64,000 bases of DNA from an uncultured Eubacteriales bacterium (GTDB taxonomy: Bacteria; Bacillota; Clostridia; Oscillospirales; Acutalibacteraceae), in contig CAKSIG010000002.1 of assembly GCA_934463035.1 (NCBI GenBank), forward strand, positions 1 through 64,000, written 5' to 3'. Positions 51,706 through 61,515 of this stretch are shown piece after piece (the first letter of the stretch is position 1; the number at the start of each line of letters is the position of its first letter). The position numbers were made by a program, and so were the translations under genes. The notes beneath the pieces were generated by a model that made no database searches, had not been told where the DNA came from, and saw only the letters and a program-made list of their open reading frames with translations.

Positions 51706-53277
51706 TTAATGCTTGTAATCGCTTTTATAGTTTTTAATGTAATCGGGAACGTCCTTATCCCAATTGCCGCCGATATAGTTATCGTAACTGCCGCCCATCA
51801 GGTCGTCGAGCTTGCGGGCAATTATATTATCGACGTAAACGTCAGCGCCATCGGAGCCGAAGCCTATACCGCCGAAGCCGTTGACCGATATATTGGCAGT
51901 TCCTTCATCGACCGCCTCGCATTTAACCTCACCGTCACACAGAACGGTAATTTTATTGTCGAACGCCTCAACAGTCCAGGTGTGCCAATTATCCTTGTCG
52001 AGATAGGTTCCGTCAAGCGCGGTCTCGCCTATCTTATAATGCGAGCCGAGGTAACCGCCGTTACCCGCCATAGCATATTTGTAGATACGGATATATTTTC
52101 CGTATTCAAGCGACACTCGGTATCCGAAATATCCGTAAGCCACCTGTTTTCGGTGGCGGACGTAGAAATTGACCTGATTTACGCCGCTGTCAATAGTATC
52201 CTTGCCGAATTTCAAATCGGCTGAAAGCGAATAATCAGCCCACTTATCGTTTGCAAAATGATAATCGTCGGTGCTGAAAGAACGGTGCCAATATCGGTTA
52301 TCGCCGTCGGTCACAATGTCGGCATACTGCGCCTCGTTTTCGCCGTTATCCCAATAGGGATTATCTATAAGCGTCTTGCCGTCCTCGTCCTTATTTACCA
52401 GACTTCCGTCGGTAAAGGTCTCCCTGAACAGGATATTATCGGTAAGCGCGGGGTCGGGAGGCAGGGTATTTTCCTCCTCGGAAGAAGACGAACTTCCCGA
52501 GCTGCTCGTATCCTCCTCGTACTTTGAACCCTCGGGTCCCTCAATGGAAACGTTAAAGTCGGTAAAAGAGGTATCTATCCAATTCTGCTGACTGCACGAG
52601 TGCGCGGCTATACCCGCCATAACGGTTTCGTCCATTTTAACGTAGACGGTGTTGAGTTTGACCCAATTGCTGCTGCCGTTATTGAGATAATAACCGTTTA
52701 CGGTGTTGCCCTGCTTTTCAAGGCGGAGCTTTACGGGGAACTTAGGCGCGTCGCCCTCGTTGCTCTTTATAGTGGCTACGCCCTTTTTAGTGCGGTAAAC
52801 TATACCTATCCAGTTATTGCGGCAATGCAGATATATGCTTGGTGCGTCGGCTGAGTCGCCGCTTCGTATCGCTATACCTGTTGAAGCGTTATCGTGCAAT
52901 GAACCGTTTAACGCGTCACGGCTCAGAATTGTGGTTGAAACGGTTATTTTACCCTTATCGGCGTAAGCCACCTTATAGTTTTTATAAGCAAAAGCAATAT
53001 CGTCGTTCTCCGTCCACATAACGTAGGCATTGGTCTTGATATTGTACTTCTCGCCGTCATAAGGTGTAAACGTGCCGTCTGGCACATACTGATCCTGTAT
53101 TATCGACAGGTTTGAATCATACAGCTTAAACTTAAATTCGGGGTTTGATTCCTCGAATATAACGTCAGCCTTAGCGTTAAGCATTGTTGCCGAAAGGACA
53201 ACGCAAACTATTGCCAAAACCGCCGCCGAAAACGTTAAAAGCGTCTTTTTACACAAGATTCGATTCATCGTTTTCAC
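51706..53277 (-). CDS. Secreted protein with two LamG/DUF1080-like modules
   Basis: 523 residues. N-terminal signal/membrane segment at about 12-37. Two beta-sandwich modules (about 45-255 and 285-505) separated by a Ser/Glu-rich linker (SSSGSSSSSEEE). Each shows the strands common to LamG and 3-keto-glycoside hydrolase-like folds (NFYVRHRKQ, WHTWTVEAFDNKITVLCDGE, VYVDNIIARKLDD). It lacks a recognised catalytic signature, so binding is more likely than cleavage. The start overlaps the end of the upstream cohesin-like gene by 29 bases. Confidence 0.75.
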   Translation of the reverse strand: MKTMNRILCKKTLLTFSAAVLAIVCVVLSATMLNAKADVIFEESNPEFKFKLYDSNLSIIQDQYVPDGTFTPYDGEKYNIKTNAYVMWTENDDIAFAYKNYKVAYADKGKITVSTTILSRDALNGSLHDNASTGIAIRSGDSADAPSIYLHCRNNWIGIVYRTKKGVATIKSNEGDAPKFPVKLRLEKQGNTVNGYYLNNGSSNWVKLNTVYVKMDETVMAGIAAHSCSQQNWIDTSFTDFNVSIEGPEGSKYEEDTSSSGSSSSSEEENTLPPDPALTDNILFRETFTDGSLVNKDEDGKTLIDNPYWDNGENEAQYADIVTDGDNRYWHRSFSTDDYHFANDKWADYSLSADLKFGKDTIDSGVNQVNFYVRHRKQVAYGYFGYRVSLEYGKYIRIYKYAMAGNGGYLGSHYKIGETALDGTYLDKDNWHTWTVEAFDNKITVLCDGEVKCEAVDEGTANISVNGFGGIGFGSDGADVYVDNIIARKLDDLMGGSYDNYIGGNWDKDVPDYIKNYKSDYKH

Positions 53278-54904
53278 CTCCCGCAGAGTATTTCTTTTTC
53301 ATCACAAAGTAAAGTGTTGTAGGAATTGAGAATAAAACAAGCGAAACGCCTAAGAGTGCCAACAGCATCCATACGGTGTTACCGACCTTAAACGAGGTCT
53401 TTATGCCGACATCGCCTGCCGCCAGCGTCCTTGTTTTAACCTTGACAACCTCTTTTATTATTTCCTTTTCAACAGTTTCGGTCTGGGCAACTGATGAAGG
53501 CTCGTCATCGGAATCTTCATAACCGTCGCTTTCGGAATTATTGAGCGCAAACATAAGGTTCATCAAATGGCGGTAAACGGAAGCAAGTTTGCCCTTTGCC
53601 TGATCCGATAAATTATCGTAATCAGACATCGCCTGCTGTATAAGCGCATAATCGTTTTGAGTTACGGAATCCTCGCTCTTCATAATAAGACTTAAATACT
53701 TGGAGCGGAAATCGTTATATTCGCGGACTACCGACTCAGGCTCGGGGGCATTTTTGATTTCAAGCTCCTTATACCTTTCGTACAGCAGTTTTATATGCTC
53801 ATACTCCTTTGTGAGAAGCGCCTTTGTGTATTTATCGAAAACCTCTTCATAAGTGTTGATTGCCGACTCTATTTCGGCTTTCATATCAGGCTCATACACA
53901 ACGTTTGAAACGGGCAGTTCAATTAAGGATTTATACGTTTCCCTAAATCCCGCCGCTATTTCGGCTGCCGCTTTTCTTGCGTCCTCGTCTTCAATGAGAG
54001 CGTTTATATACGCTTTCATTTTTTTGAGGTGTTCATACTCGGCTTTGAGTTTATTCCTCACGTACGCCGATTTTGTCGCGTATTCGTTAAGCGCGTCGCT
54101 CACCTTTGCAAGGTCGCCTATTTTTGCGGTTTGCTCGGTAAGGGCTATTGCCTCGGCGTTATCCTGCAAAAACTTCTTAATCTCATTATCAAGCGCCTGC
54201 TGGTTTTTCTCGGCTTCTTCCTTTTCCTTTAACTCGTTATACTTTTTCTGCGCTTCAACAAGCGTTGAATAGTTTGTAACAAGCTCCTTTTCGACCGAGC
54301 TTAGCTTTGAAAAGGCATTCAAAGCAAGCGTTATTCTTCGCAAGCACTCATCGCTCGCGTCAACCGTACCTATATTATCAATAAGTTCGATGGTGTTCTT
54401 CACAGCCGTTGTGGCGGTATGCTTTTTGAGGTTTACCGACGCGGCGCTTACCGTGTTTGCAACGGAATTGAACTTCTCGTCGCAAAGCTCGATCATATTA
54501 AGTGTAATTTCCTTTTTTCCCTCATTCTCGTCGGAAACGGTTTTGAATTGGAGCTTTAACAGCTCTCCCGACGCGAATGAAACGTTTTTATCGCTGTCCC
54601 AAACAAGCATAACCTTTCCGTTTTTCGCACCCACGGAGCAGTCGGAAATTTTATCCTCTGTCACGGTGTATTTTTGCAGTTCAAAATTCGTTTTGTCGTA
54701 AATTATTTCTGCAAAAACGCCTGCCGCGGTAAATCCGTCGGTACTCACGGTAACGGTAAAGGAGTTATCTTTATAAACCTCTGCTTTGTTTGAGGATAGT
54801 TTGAATTTCGCCGAAGGAGCGGAAACAGCCGTGTAGGCGGACAGCAATCCTATTGCCGCCGCCACACATATTGCTCCCAATCTTCGGAGAGCTTTTAAGG
54901 TCAA
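53249..54904 (-). CDS. Membrane-anchored cohesin-like scaffold protein
   Basis: 551 residues. Signal peptide (1-28); a cohesin-type beta-sandwich (about 30-165) with the pattern ..NSFTVTVSTDGF..GVFAEIIYDKTNFEL..LLKLQFK; a long alpha-helical, Lys/Glu-rich stalk (about 170-470) rich in heptads; and a C-terminal membrane helix (about 510-535) followed by basic MKKKY. The layout is a cohesin held off the membrane by a coiled-coil rod. A dockerin-bearing enzyme is encoded four genes downstream in the same set, so the pair could form a one-cohesin surface complex. Cohesin assignment is by pattern only; carbohydrate-binding folds can look alike. Confidence 0.7.
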   Translation of the reverse strand: MTLKALRRLGAICVAAAIGLLSAYTAVSAPSAKFKLSSNKAEVYKDNSFTVTVSTDGFTAAGVFAEIIYDKTNFELQKYTVTEDKISDCSVGAKNGKVMLVWDSDKNVSFASGELLKLQFKTVSDENEGKKEITLNMIELCDEKFNSVANTVSAASVNLKKHTATTAVKNTIELIDNIGTVDASDECLRRITLALNAFSKLSSVEKELVTNYSTLVEAQKKYNELKEKEEAEKNQQALDNEIKKFLQDNAEAIALTEQTAKIGDLAKVSDALNEYATKSAYVRNKLKAEYEHLKKMKAYINALIEDEDARKAAAEIAAGFRETYKSLIELPVSNVVYEPDMKAEIESAINTYEEVFDKYTKALLTKEYEHIKLLYERYKELEIKNAPEPESVVREYNDFRSKYLSLIMKSEDSVTQNDYALIQQAMSDYDNLSDQAKGKLASVYRHLMNLMFALNNSESDGYEDSDDEPSSVAQTETVEKEIIKEVVKVKTRTLAAGDVGIKTSFKVGNTVWMLLALLGVSLVLFSIPTTLYFVMKKKYSAGGENDESNLV

Positions 54905-54916
54905 GAGAACTCCTCC

Positions 54917-56488
54917 TTATTTTTTGTTTGCTACGTATTCATCAGCCTGTTTCTGGAAGTCGGCAATTACGGTGTCAAGTCCCGCCGCCTTTGCCTTATC
55001 CATCATCTCGTTGTAATATGTCGTATAATCAGACATTACACCGTTTATAAGCGTTTCTTTATACTCCTTAAAGATTGCGGTAAGCTGTGAAAGCTCCTTT
55101 GTAACGCCGCTTGTATCAACACAGAAGCCTTTAAGCGGAGACTCGCGCTGCTGTTTACGTACTACGGTGTTATAATTCTTGATGTAAGCCGCCTGACCCT
55201 CGGGGATATTAGGTGTTTCCCACGCATAATCAAGGTTGCCGAGCATCCAGTTTGCTATACCGTACTTACTGTTTGAGTCACCCTGAATGGTGTAGTCATA
55301 CGGCTTAACGCGGTTTTCGCCGACCTTGTCGTAATGAACGCCCTCAATACCGTATATAAGCATATTAAAGAGGTCCTTGCCCTTATCGCTGTGAATTAAA
55401 TCAAGGAACTGTATTGCTCTTTCGGGGTGCTTTGCCGTGAAAGGAATACAGGTGTAGGAAGCCTCGCTGCCTATATTAACGGCGCCCTGATATTTATTGT
55501 CGGCGTCGTCGAGCAAATAAACGGTTAAGTCAATTCCGTTAGAGGTCTCGTGTTTAATTCCTCTTTCATCATCTACATTAAACCAGTTCTCGGTACTGTG
55601 CGCGCCGAGTATACCTGCTCTGCCGCCGCTGGAACCGCCGTTTCCTGTAAGAACGTCTTTGGAAATAAGACCGTCCTTATACCATTTAGCGCCGTATTCC
55701 ATCATCAGTTTAAATTGCTCTGTAAGCATAAAGTTTGTAACGGTCGGCTTTTCGTCGAACGGATTGTAGCACATATAACTGCCTTCCTCGCCCGTTCCGA
55801 TAAAATCATATCCGCGCTGTGCTACGAACTGGCAAATATGCTTCATAGTTCCCAGACACTGAGAAACCGTATCCGTATCCCAAGCGCCCGCGTTTTTGCT
55901 TGCGTAAAGATATTTGTCGATTACGTTGAACAGTTCCCTTGTAGCAAAGGGTGAGCCGTGCGCCGCTTTCAGAAGCTCGTCTTCATTCATATACTGAGCA
56001 AGCTCGGAAGGAATTGCAATACGTGCTGTTTCAGACGCATAGAACTGAATGTGCGGTATGCCGTAGAGCTTATCATCTACGGTTATGGTGTTATAAGCAT
56101 ACTCGTAATCGGACCACTCTTTTTTGAGGTTGGGAGCATACTCGTCAATCAGGTCGTTAAGAGCCGTATAAGACTTCTTATTGATTTCGGAGCCGACGTC
56201 GAATGAATAGCCCGACCAAACAAGGTCAACAGGCTCGCCCGAAGACATCCAGAGCGACCATTTGGACGGCAGAGATTCAAGGCACTGCAAGTCAAGCTCG
56301 GTATTCGGCAGGAGGTCGGCAAGCAGCTTATTGGCTTCCTTAACTACCATACCGAGGTCCTTTTGCTCTGCCCACATTACTACCCAACGGAGCTTTACCT
56401 TTTCGTTGCTCTTATCGCCGCAGCCCGACATAAATGCCGACATCGCGACTATGATAAGCGAAAACATAATGCAAACAATTTTTTTCAT
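54917..56488 (-). CDS. Sugar ABC transporter solute-binding lipoprotein
   Basis: 523 residues from ATG 56488, chosen because a lipoprotein signal with MSGC (cysteine 23) starts there. Extracellular solute-binding protein family 1 fold with a C-terminal region of the DUF3502/LipO-like kind. Large size and linkage to LplB/LplC-type permeases point to oligosaccharide capture, probably from pectin or hemicellulose. No ATPase is encoded nearby; this class usually uses a shared MsmK-type ATPase. Two longer in-frame upstream starts have no ribosome site. Confidence 0.92.
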   Translation of the reverse strand: MKKIVCIMFSLIIVAMSAFMSGCGDKSNEKVKLRWVVMWAEQKDLGMVVKEANKLLADLLPNTELDLQCLESLPSKWSLWMSSGEPVDLVWSGYSFDVGSEINKKSYTALNDLIDEYAPNLKKEWSDYEYAYNTITVDDKLYGIPHIQFYASETARIAIPSELAQYMNEDELLKAAHGSPFATRELFNVIDKYLYASKNAGAWDTDTVSQCLGTMKHICQFVAQRGYDFIGTGEEGSYMCYNPFDEKPTVTNFMLTEQFKLMMEYGAKWYKDGLISKDVLTGNGGSSGGRAGILGAHSTENWFNVDDERGIKHETSNGIDLTVYLLDDADNKYQGAVNIGSEASYTCIPFTAKHPERAIQFLDLIHSDKGKDLFNMLIYGIEGVHYDKVGENRVKPYDYTIQGDSNSKYGIANWMLGNLDYAWETPNIPEGQAAYIKNYNTVVRKQQRESPLKGFCVDTSGVTKELSQLTAIFKEYKETLINGVMSDYTTYYNEMMDKAKAAGLDTVIADFQKQADEYVANKK

Positions 56489-56537
56489 TTCTTTTTTCAC
56501 CTTTCTTTTTTTAAATTTGTTATAAAGCCTTTCGGCA

Positions 56538-57431
56538 TTATCCCTTAACAGAACCGATAACCATACCCTTTGCAAAATACTTCTGGAAGTACGGGAACAG
56601 TATCGCCGCGGGCAGCGCGCCTATAACGCAGACCGCAAATTTAAGCGTTTCGGTAGGAATATTTACGCTGTCGTTCGAGCCTGCCATTTCAAGCGCCTGC
56701 TTTAAGAAGTTGCTTTCCTTAATAACCATTTGCAGATAATACTGAATGTTATACATCGTGCGGTCGTTTATGTAGTACATAGGAACGGTAAAATCGTTCC
56801 ACCTTGAAAGCAGCGTCATAAATCCGAGAGACGCGAAGCACGCCTTTGACATCGGGAAGATAATAGAAGTAAATATTTTTCTTTCGCTTGCGCCGTCTAT
56901 TTTTGCCGCCTCTATGAGGGACACGGGAATTTGCTGAAAGAACGTTCGGAAAATGAATATGTTATACGCCGCCACAAGACCCGTTACAACGTATACGAGC
57001 ATATTATTCATAAGTCCGAGATACTTGGTGTTGATTATATATGTCGGGACAAGGCCGCCGCTAAAAATCATTGTTATAAGGAAGTAATATGTAAAAAACT
57101 TTCTGAACCTGAATTCCTTTCTTGACAGCGCATAGCCCGCAGTGGACATAAGCAGCAACGAAAGAAACGTACCTATGACCGAACCGTATATCGTTACCCC
57201 GTATGCCCTGATAATTGAACCGAAATTCTTAAACAACAGCTTATATGCCGTTGTGTCAAAATGAAGCGGTATCAGTTTATACCCGTAACGCACAACGTCG
57301 TTTTCGTTTGAGAAAGACACGCCGATTATCGTAAACATAGGCAGGACAAAAATCAGCGTCAGTATAATTAGGACGATATTTACGCCCCACTTATGTTTTT
57401 TAAGAGTTCTCTTTTTAGCCAATTTTGCCAC
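56538..57431 (-). CDS. Carbohydrate ABC transporter permease (LplC/YtcP-type)
   Basis: 297-residue inner-membrane permease with six hydrophobic segments. The cytoplasmic ATPase-docking loop EAAKIDGASERKIFTSIIFP (about 186-205) is the EAA motif. Follows the other permease gene by three bases and precedes the binding protein. Confidence 0.95.
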   Translation of the reverse strand: MAKLAKKRTLKKHKWGVNIVLIILTLIFVLPMFTIIGVSFSNENDVVRYGYKLIPLHFDTTAYKLLFKNFGSIIRAYGVTIYGSVIGTFLSLLLMSTAGYALSRKEFRFRKFFTYYFLITMIFSGGLVPTYIINTKYLGLMNNMLVYVVTGLVAAYNIFIFRTFFQQIPVSLIEAAKIDGASERKIFTSIIFPMSKACFASLGFMTLLSRWNDFTVPMYYINDRTMYNIQYYLQMVIKESNFLKQALEMAGSNDSVNIPTETLKFAVCVIGALPAAILFPYFQKYFAKGMVIGSVKG

Positions 57432-57434
57432 CCC

Positions 57435-58367
57435 CTAAAACATTGCGGAATCGGGATCGAGCTTTCTTACAACAGCGTTCGAGCCCAAAACCATAATAAG
57501 TCCCACGACGTTACACACAAGACCTACCGCCGAAGATACGCTCATATCGCCCGCAACAAGTCCTCTGTAAAGATAGGTCTGAACCGTATCCGTAACGGGA
57601 TAGAGCGGACCCGAATCCATAGGAACCTGATAGAACAAACCGAAATCTCCGCCTAAAATGCTTCCCATTTTCATTATTGTTATGATACATATAAGCGGTA
57701 TAAGCGACGGAATACCGATTTTTGTCCATTGCTTAAAACGGCTTGCTCCGTCAATAGACGCCGCCTCAAACAGGCTCGCGTCAAGCGACATCAGGTTTGC
57801 ATAGTAAAGCACGCAGCCCATTCCGACGTTTTTCCATATATCGGCGAGCTGTAATATAAAGGGCCAATATTTAGGTTCTTGATACCAGTCCACCGTCTTA
57901 GCGCCGATAAGCGAAAGGAATTGATTTACCATACCGCCTGAATGGCTTAAAAGTATGTAAAACACATAAGCGCCTACGACCCAAGAAACAAAGTACGGCA
58001 TTAAAAGCCCCGTATGGTAAACACGCAACAGCTTAGGACTTGTAACCTCATATAGAAGTATCGCAAGGGTAACGCCCGTTAGTATTCCTATAAAATGGAA
58101 CATAAGCGAATATCCCATAGTGTTTCTCAAAACCCTGAACGCGTCGTTTGAAGTGAAGAAATAATCGAAATACTTAAATCCTACCCAAGGACTTCCCAAT
58201 ATTCCGTCAACATAGTTATAATCTTTAAATGCAACTACAACACCGAAGATAGGCAAATAATGAAATATCAACAAATACAGCGCCGCCGGCAAAACAAGCA
58301 ACAAATAGGGTATATTCTTTTTCCAACTGGTTTTAGTGGTTGCTAAATCGCTTGCTTGCAGCTTCAC
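57435..58367 (-). CDS. Carbohydrate ABC transporter permease (LplB/YteP-type)
   Basis: 310-residue permease with six membrane segments, the first after a 20-residue basic N-terminus. EAA motif as EAASIDGASRFKQWTKIGIP (about 198-217). With its neighbour it forms the importer channel for the adjacent solute-binding lipoprotein. ATG overlaps the end of the upstream gene. Confidence 0.95.
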   Translation of the reverse strand: MKLQASDLATTKTSWKKNIPYLLLVLPAALYLLIFHYLPIFGVVVAFKDYNYVDGILGSPWVGFKYFDYFFTSNDAFRVLRNTMGYSLMFHFIGILTGVTLAILLYEVTSPKLLRVYHTGLLMPYFVSWVVGAYVFYILLSHSGGMVNQFLSLIGAKTVDWYQEPKYWPFILQLADIWKNVGMGCVLYYANLMSLDASLFEAASIDGASRFKQWTKIGIPSLIPLICIITIMKMGSILGGDFGLFYQVPMDSGPLYPVTDTVQTYLYRGLVAGDMSVSSAVGLVCNVVGLIMVLGSNAVVRKLDPDSAMF

Positions 58368-59875
58368 TTTTCCTCGTCTCCTTCAATTTCATTATCTTCC
58401 GCCGTTATATCCGCGGGTCTGTATTTTCTTGTCATTCTTATTACAAGAATTATCATAACAACAGTTGCGCAAAGCACCAAGAAGATAAGCACGCTTATTA
58501 CTATTATCAAAATAGTCTCTGCCTGATTTCTTGTGTTCTGAACCGTTATTTTGGTTTCCAGATCCTTTGCCTTTTCGACGGTGTCCGTGCCGTCCTGACC
58601 GTCAGCCGACGACTCGGTCTGAGTATCGCCGCCGCTCTCGGTACCCTGTGCCGCCTGACTTTCTGTGGCAGCAGGAGTATTTGAAGCGCCAGGGACAAAG
58701 GCGTCCGCCGATTTTACAACGGGGGACGTTTTGAGCTTAGGAGTTGTGACTCCGTCGGTTATCCAGCCGTCAAGCCCCGCAAACTTTTGGAGAATTTCCG
58801 CAGGCGCGGCTGCTCCGAATCCCATTTGCAGACAGCCAGCCTCGTTGCTCACCCAGCAGTTGTTTACCGCGTTTTTAGACGTCGGAGCATTGGTTCTGCC
58901 GACGATTTTTGAAAGCGTATAACAATTGGAAACTATTTTTTCAAGTTTATCATACTGGCTTACGCCTATAAATCCTGCTCCCGCAGTAAGCGTGCCTTCG
59001 CAATAACAGTTGGTTATCCGCGAATCGGTATCCGCCTTGCCGAAGCAGGCACCGCTGTTATTCGGCGACGCAGGGGCATTGGTCGTACCGTTAAACCAAC
59101 ATTTATCTATTGTTGACGCCTCTATCATACCGACAAGACCGCCGATATTATAATATCCGATAGAACCGACTGTGCCTTCGGCGGCGGAATTTTTAATACT
59201 GCCGTTTCTAAGCAGTCCCGCAAAGGCACCGACGCTGTTTGTTTTCGCGTCTATTGTTCCGCTCACATAGCAACCGCTTATATTTGTGTTTTTGGCAATT
59301 CCTATGAGTATGCCGGACGCCATTTCGTCCTGACCCGGATTCCAAGTGCCGTTGGCATTCTGCTTGTGCTGACCTATTACAGTATTTGTAACCTTAGCGT
59401 TAAGCACGTAAATATTTTTAAAGGTAGCGCCGTCGGTCGCACCGAACAGAGCCGCCTCCCAATGGGAATTGTTTTCTGAGTAGTCGGGATAGTTGTTCGA
59501 CTCAAACGCGTGACCGTTCTTCTCGCCTGCGTCGTTATATACCGTAAGGTTCTTTATAGCGTAAAGCGGTGCGCCGTCCTCACCCAAATCACAGGTAAAG
59601 GTGCCCTTAAACGGTTTTGCGAGAAAACCTATCGGAGTAAAATTGCCCGCCGAACTCAGGTCAATAGTGTTGCCGAGCTTGTAGTAAGCCGACGGTTTAT
59701 CCGCCATTGCCTTTAACTGTTCGACATTCGTTACTATGTACGGACTTTTCTTTGTTCCCTTTCCCTCATAGCTTGCCGCAGACGTCGGTAAAGCGAACAT
59801 TGCCGCCATACTCATAAAAATTGCCGTTGAAACAACTATTGAGAGAATTTTGGCTTTGATGTTGTGAATGTGCAT
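58364..59875 (-). CDS. Membrane-anchored GLUG-type beta-helix surface protein
   Basis: 503 residues: signal peptide (1-33), an ordered N-terminal SYEGKGTKKSPYIVTN segment, GLUG-like repeat blocks (about 80-330; NIGGLVGMIE, SVGAFAGLL), a Ser/Thr/Glu/Gln-rich linker, and a C-terminal membrane helix (about 456-480) with an acidic cytoplasmic tail. GLUG repeats occur in surface adhesins and IgA peptidases; here a substrate-binding or sensing surface protein is plausible. First gene of the long operon and preceded by its promoter. Confidence 0.75.
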   Translation of the reverse strand: MHIHNIKAKILSIVVSTAIFMSMAAMFALPTSAASYEGKGTKKSPYIVTNVEQLKAMADKPSAYYKLGNTIDLSSAGNFTPIGFLAKPFKGTFTCDLGEDGAPLYAIKNLTVYNDAGEKNGHAFESNNYPDYSENNSHWEAALFGATDGATFKNIYVLNAKVTNTVIGQHKQNANGTWNPGQDEMASGILIGIAKNTNISGCYVSGTIDAKTNSVGAFAGLLRNGSIKNSAAEGTVGSIGYYNIGGLVGMIEASTIDKCWFNGTTNAPASPNNSGACFGKADTDSRITNCYCEGTLTAGAGFIGVSQYDKLEKIVSNCYTLSKIVGRTNAPTSKNAVNNCWVSNEAGCLQMGFGAAAPAEILQKFAGLDGWITDGVTTPKLKTSPVVKSADAFVPGASNTPAATESQAAQGTESGGDTQTESSADGQDGTDTVEKAKDLETKITVQNTRNQAETILIIVISVLIFLVLCATVVMIILVIRMTRKYRPADITAEDNEIEGDEEK

Positions 59876-59902
59876 AAAATATCCTCCTTTTTTACACTTA
59901 CA

Positions 59903-59931
59903 ATTATATCACTGTGTTAAATCGTTGAAAA
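59903..59931 (-). promoter_or_regulatory. Promoter of the polysaccharide-utilisation operon
   Basis: Minus strand: -35 TTTTCA (59926-59931), 17-bp spacer, -10 TATAAT (59903-59908), then GGAGG before the first ATG. No other promoter is clear for the genes down to 43411. Confidence 0.65.
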
Positions 59932-60002
59932 CTATCCAAATTTTTCTGATAGGGTGTTTTTTTACCGATTGGAACAAAAACAATCCTCATATCACATAAA
60001 AA

Positions 60003-60036
60003 TACGGGCATAATTTACAATGAAATTATGCCCGTA
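60003..60036 (-). terminator. Terminator after the GH1 gene
   Basis: Stem ACGGGCATAATT / AATTATGCCCGT with a short loop, followed on the minus strand by TATTTTTAT. Confidence 0.88.
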
Positions 60037-60052
60037 CAGGTTTTCAGTCGTT

Positions 60053-61381
60053 TTAGCCTTTTATTATTTTCTTATATGTATAAAATGAATTCTTTGGTAT
60101 TCGTTTTTTGGTATCGTAATCGACATAAACCAGCCCGAAACGCTCGCGCATAGCCGACGCCCACTCAAAATTATCCATAAACGACCAATGCATATATCCC
60201 CTGACATCGGTACCGTCCTCAATCGCTTTTGAGAGCTTACCGAGATAACGCTCTATGTAATCGCACCGCTGCGGGTCGTGAACCTTGCCGTCAAGCTGGA
60301 CCCAATCGGTTCCCGACATACCGTTTTCGGTTACGAATATCGGCTTTTTATATCTTTCATAAAGAAATTTCGGTCCCCAATACAGCGCTTCGGGAACGAC
60401 CGTTGTTTTATTCGCGGTAAGTCCCGTAAGTTTTCGGCACCGTTTATATCCTTTTTCGCAGGAACCGTCATATTCATAATACGAACCGCCGTATATGTTC
60501 TGACAGTAAAAATCTATCGGCTCGCTTATTATTTTAAGGTCTTCTTCCCAACCGCTCGGCAGATGTTTTTTAAGCTGCGGTATATCGGGATATTTCCCGA
60601 ATATAACGGGATCGCTCCACCAGCTTATCGTGTGGAACCAACCCTCTGCATCACAGTTGAAATAGCACTTTCTTGCCGCCTCAATATCTTCTTGTGAGTC
60701 GGTATATGGAATCGGAACGTCGCCGCACGGCGCGTATCCAACTTTACAGCCGTATTTGTGCAACGCTTTGACGGACAGACCGTGGCCTTTAAGCATATTA
60801 TGCGCCATCGGTATAAGCTCATAATCACCCAAGCCTTTTATTCCGGGCGGAAAATAACCCGAATCATAACCGAGCGGCAAAAAGCACTGCGGTTCGTTTA
60901 TCGTAATAAAATTTTTGACCCTGTCGCCGAAGTATTTGCCGACGGTATCGGCATAGTATTCCATCCAATATGGGCTTTCGGGATTTCGCCAGCCGCCTCT
61001 GTCTTCAAGAGCCTGCGGATAGTCAAAATGAAACAGCGTGATATAAGGCGTTATTCCGTATTCGAGACATTTATCTATTATACCGTTGTAGAACCGCACG
61101 CCATTTTCGTTTACCCCGCCCGTTCCGTCGGGTATAAGCCTTGCCCAATTTATCGAAAATCTGTATGCATTTACACCGAGTTCTTTCAAAAGCTCAACGT
61201 CTTCCTGCCAATGATAATAGTGGTCGCAGCCGTCATCACCTGTGTACCCCGAGGCAACCTTTCCTTTCTTCTGACAAAAAACGTCCCAATTGCAAGCCCC
61301 CGCGCCGTCAACTCCCGACGCGCCCTCTATCTGATACGCAGCGGTGGAAACTCCCCATACAAAATCCTTAGGAAAATTCAT
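60053..61381 (-). CDS. GH1 beta-glucosidase / beta-glycosidase
   Basis: Cytoplasmic glycosidase of 442 residues. N-terminal FPKDFVWGVSTAAYQIEGA, acid/base glutamate in TINEP (about 163) and nucleophile glutamate in FVTENGMS (about 350). Cleaves terminal beta-linked glucose or galactose from disaccharides, phosphorylated or not. It is transcribed separately from the transport operon downstream but in the same direction and would complete intracellular breakdown of imported oligosaccharides. Confidence 0.96.
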   Translation of the reverse strand: MNFPKDFVWGVSTAAYQIEGASGVDGAGACNWDVFCQKKGKVASGYTGDDGCDHYYHWQEDVELLKELGVNAYRFSINWARLIPDGTGGVNENGVRFYNGIIDKCLEYGITPYITLFHFDYPQALEDRGGWRNPESPYWMEYYADTVGKYFGDRVKNFITINEPQCFLPLGYDSGYFPPGIKGLGDYELIPMAHNMLKGHGLSVKALHKYGCKVGYAPCGDVPIPYTDSQEDIEAARKCYFNCDAEGWFHTISWWSDPVIFGKYPDIPQLKKHLPSGWEEDLKIISEPIDFYCQNIYGGSYYEYDGSCEKGYKRCRKLTGLTANKTTVVPEALYWGPKFLYERYKKPIFVTENGMSGTDWVQLDGKVHDPQRCDYIERYLGKLSKAIEDGTDVRGYMHWSFMDNFEWASAMRERFGLVYVDYDTKKRIPKNSFYTYKKIIKG

Positions 61382-61515
61382 CTGCCGTCCTCCTACGCTT
61401 AGGATATATTTTCAACTTAATTCTATCATTCGCGCACATATTCAAAAAGGTGTTAAATTTTTTTGGATATATCTTTTTTTATCGTTCACGTCTTTGTATA
61501 GTTATGCTAACGCTG

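Noticed and set aside
59876..61480. Shared operator TTTAACAC before the GH1 gene and before the operon
   Set aside because: An 8-9 base match occurs in both leaders, but it is AT-rich, differs in position relative to the promoters and could be chance; not strong enough to call.
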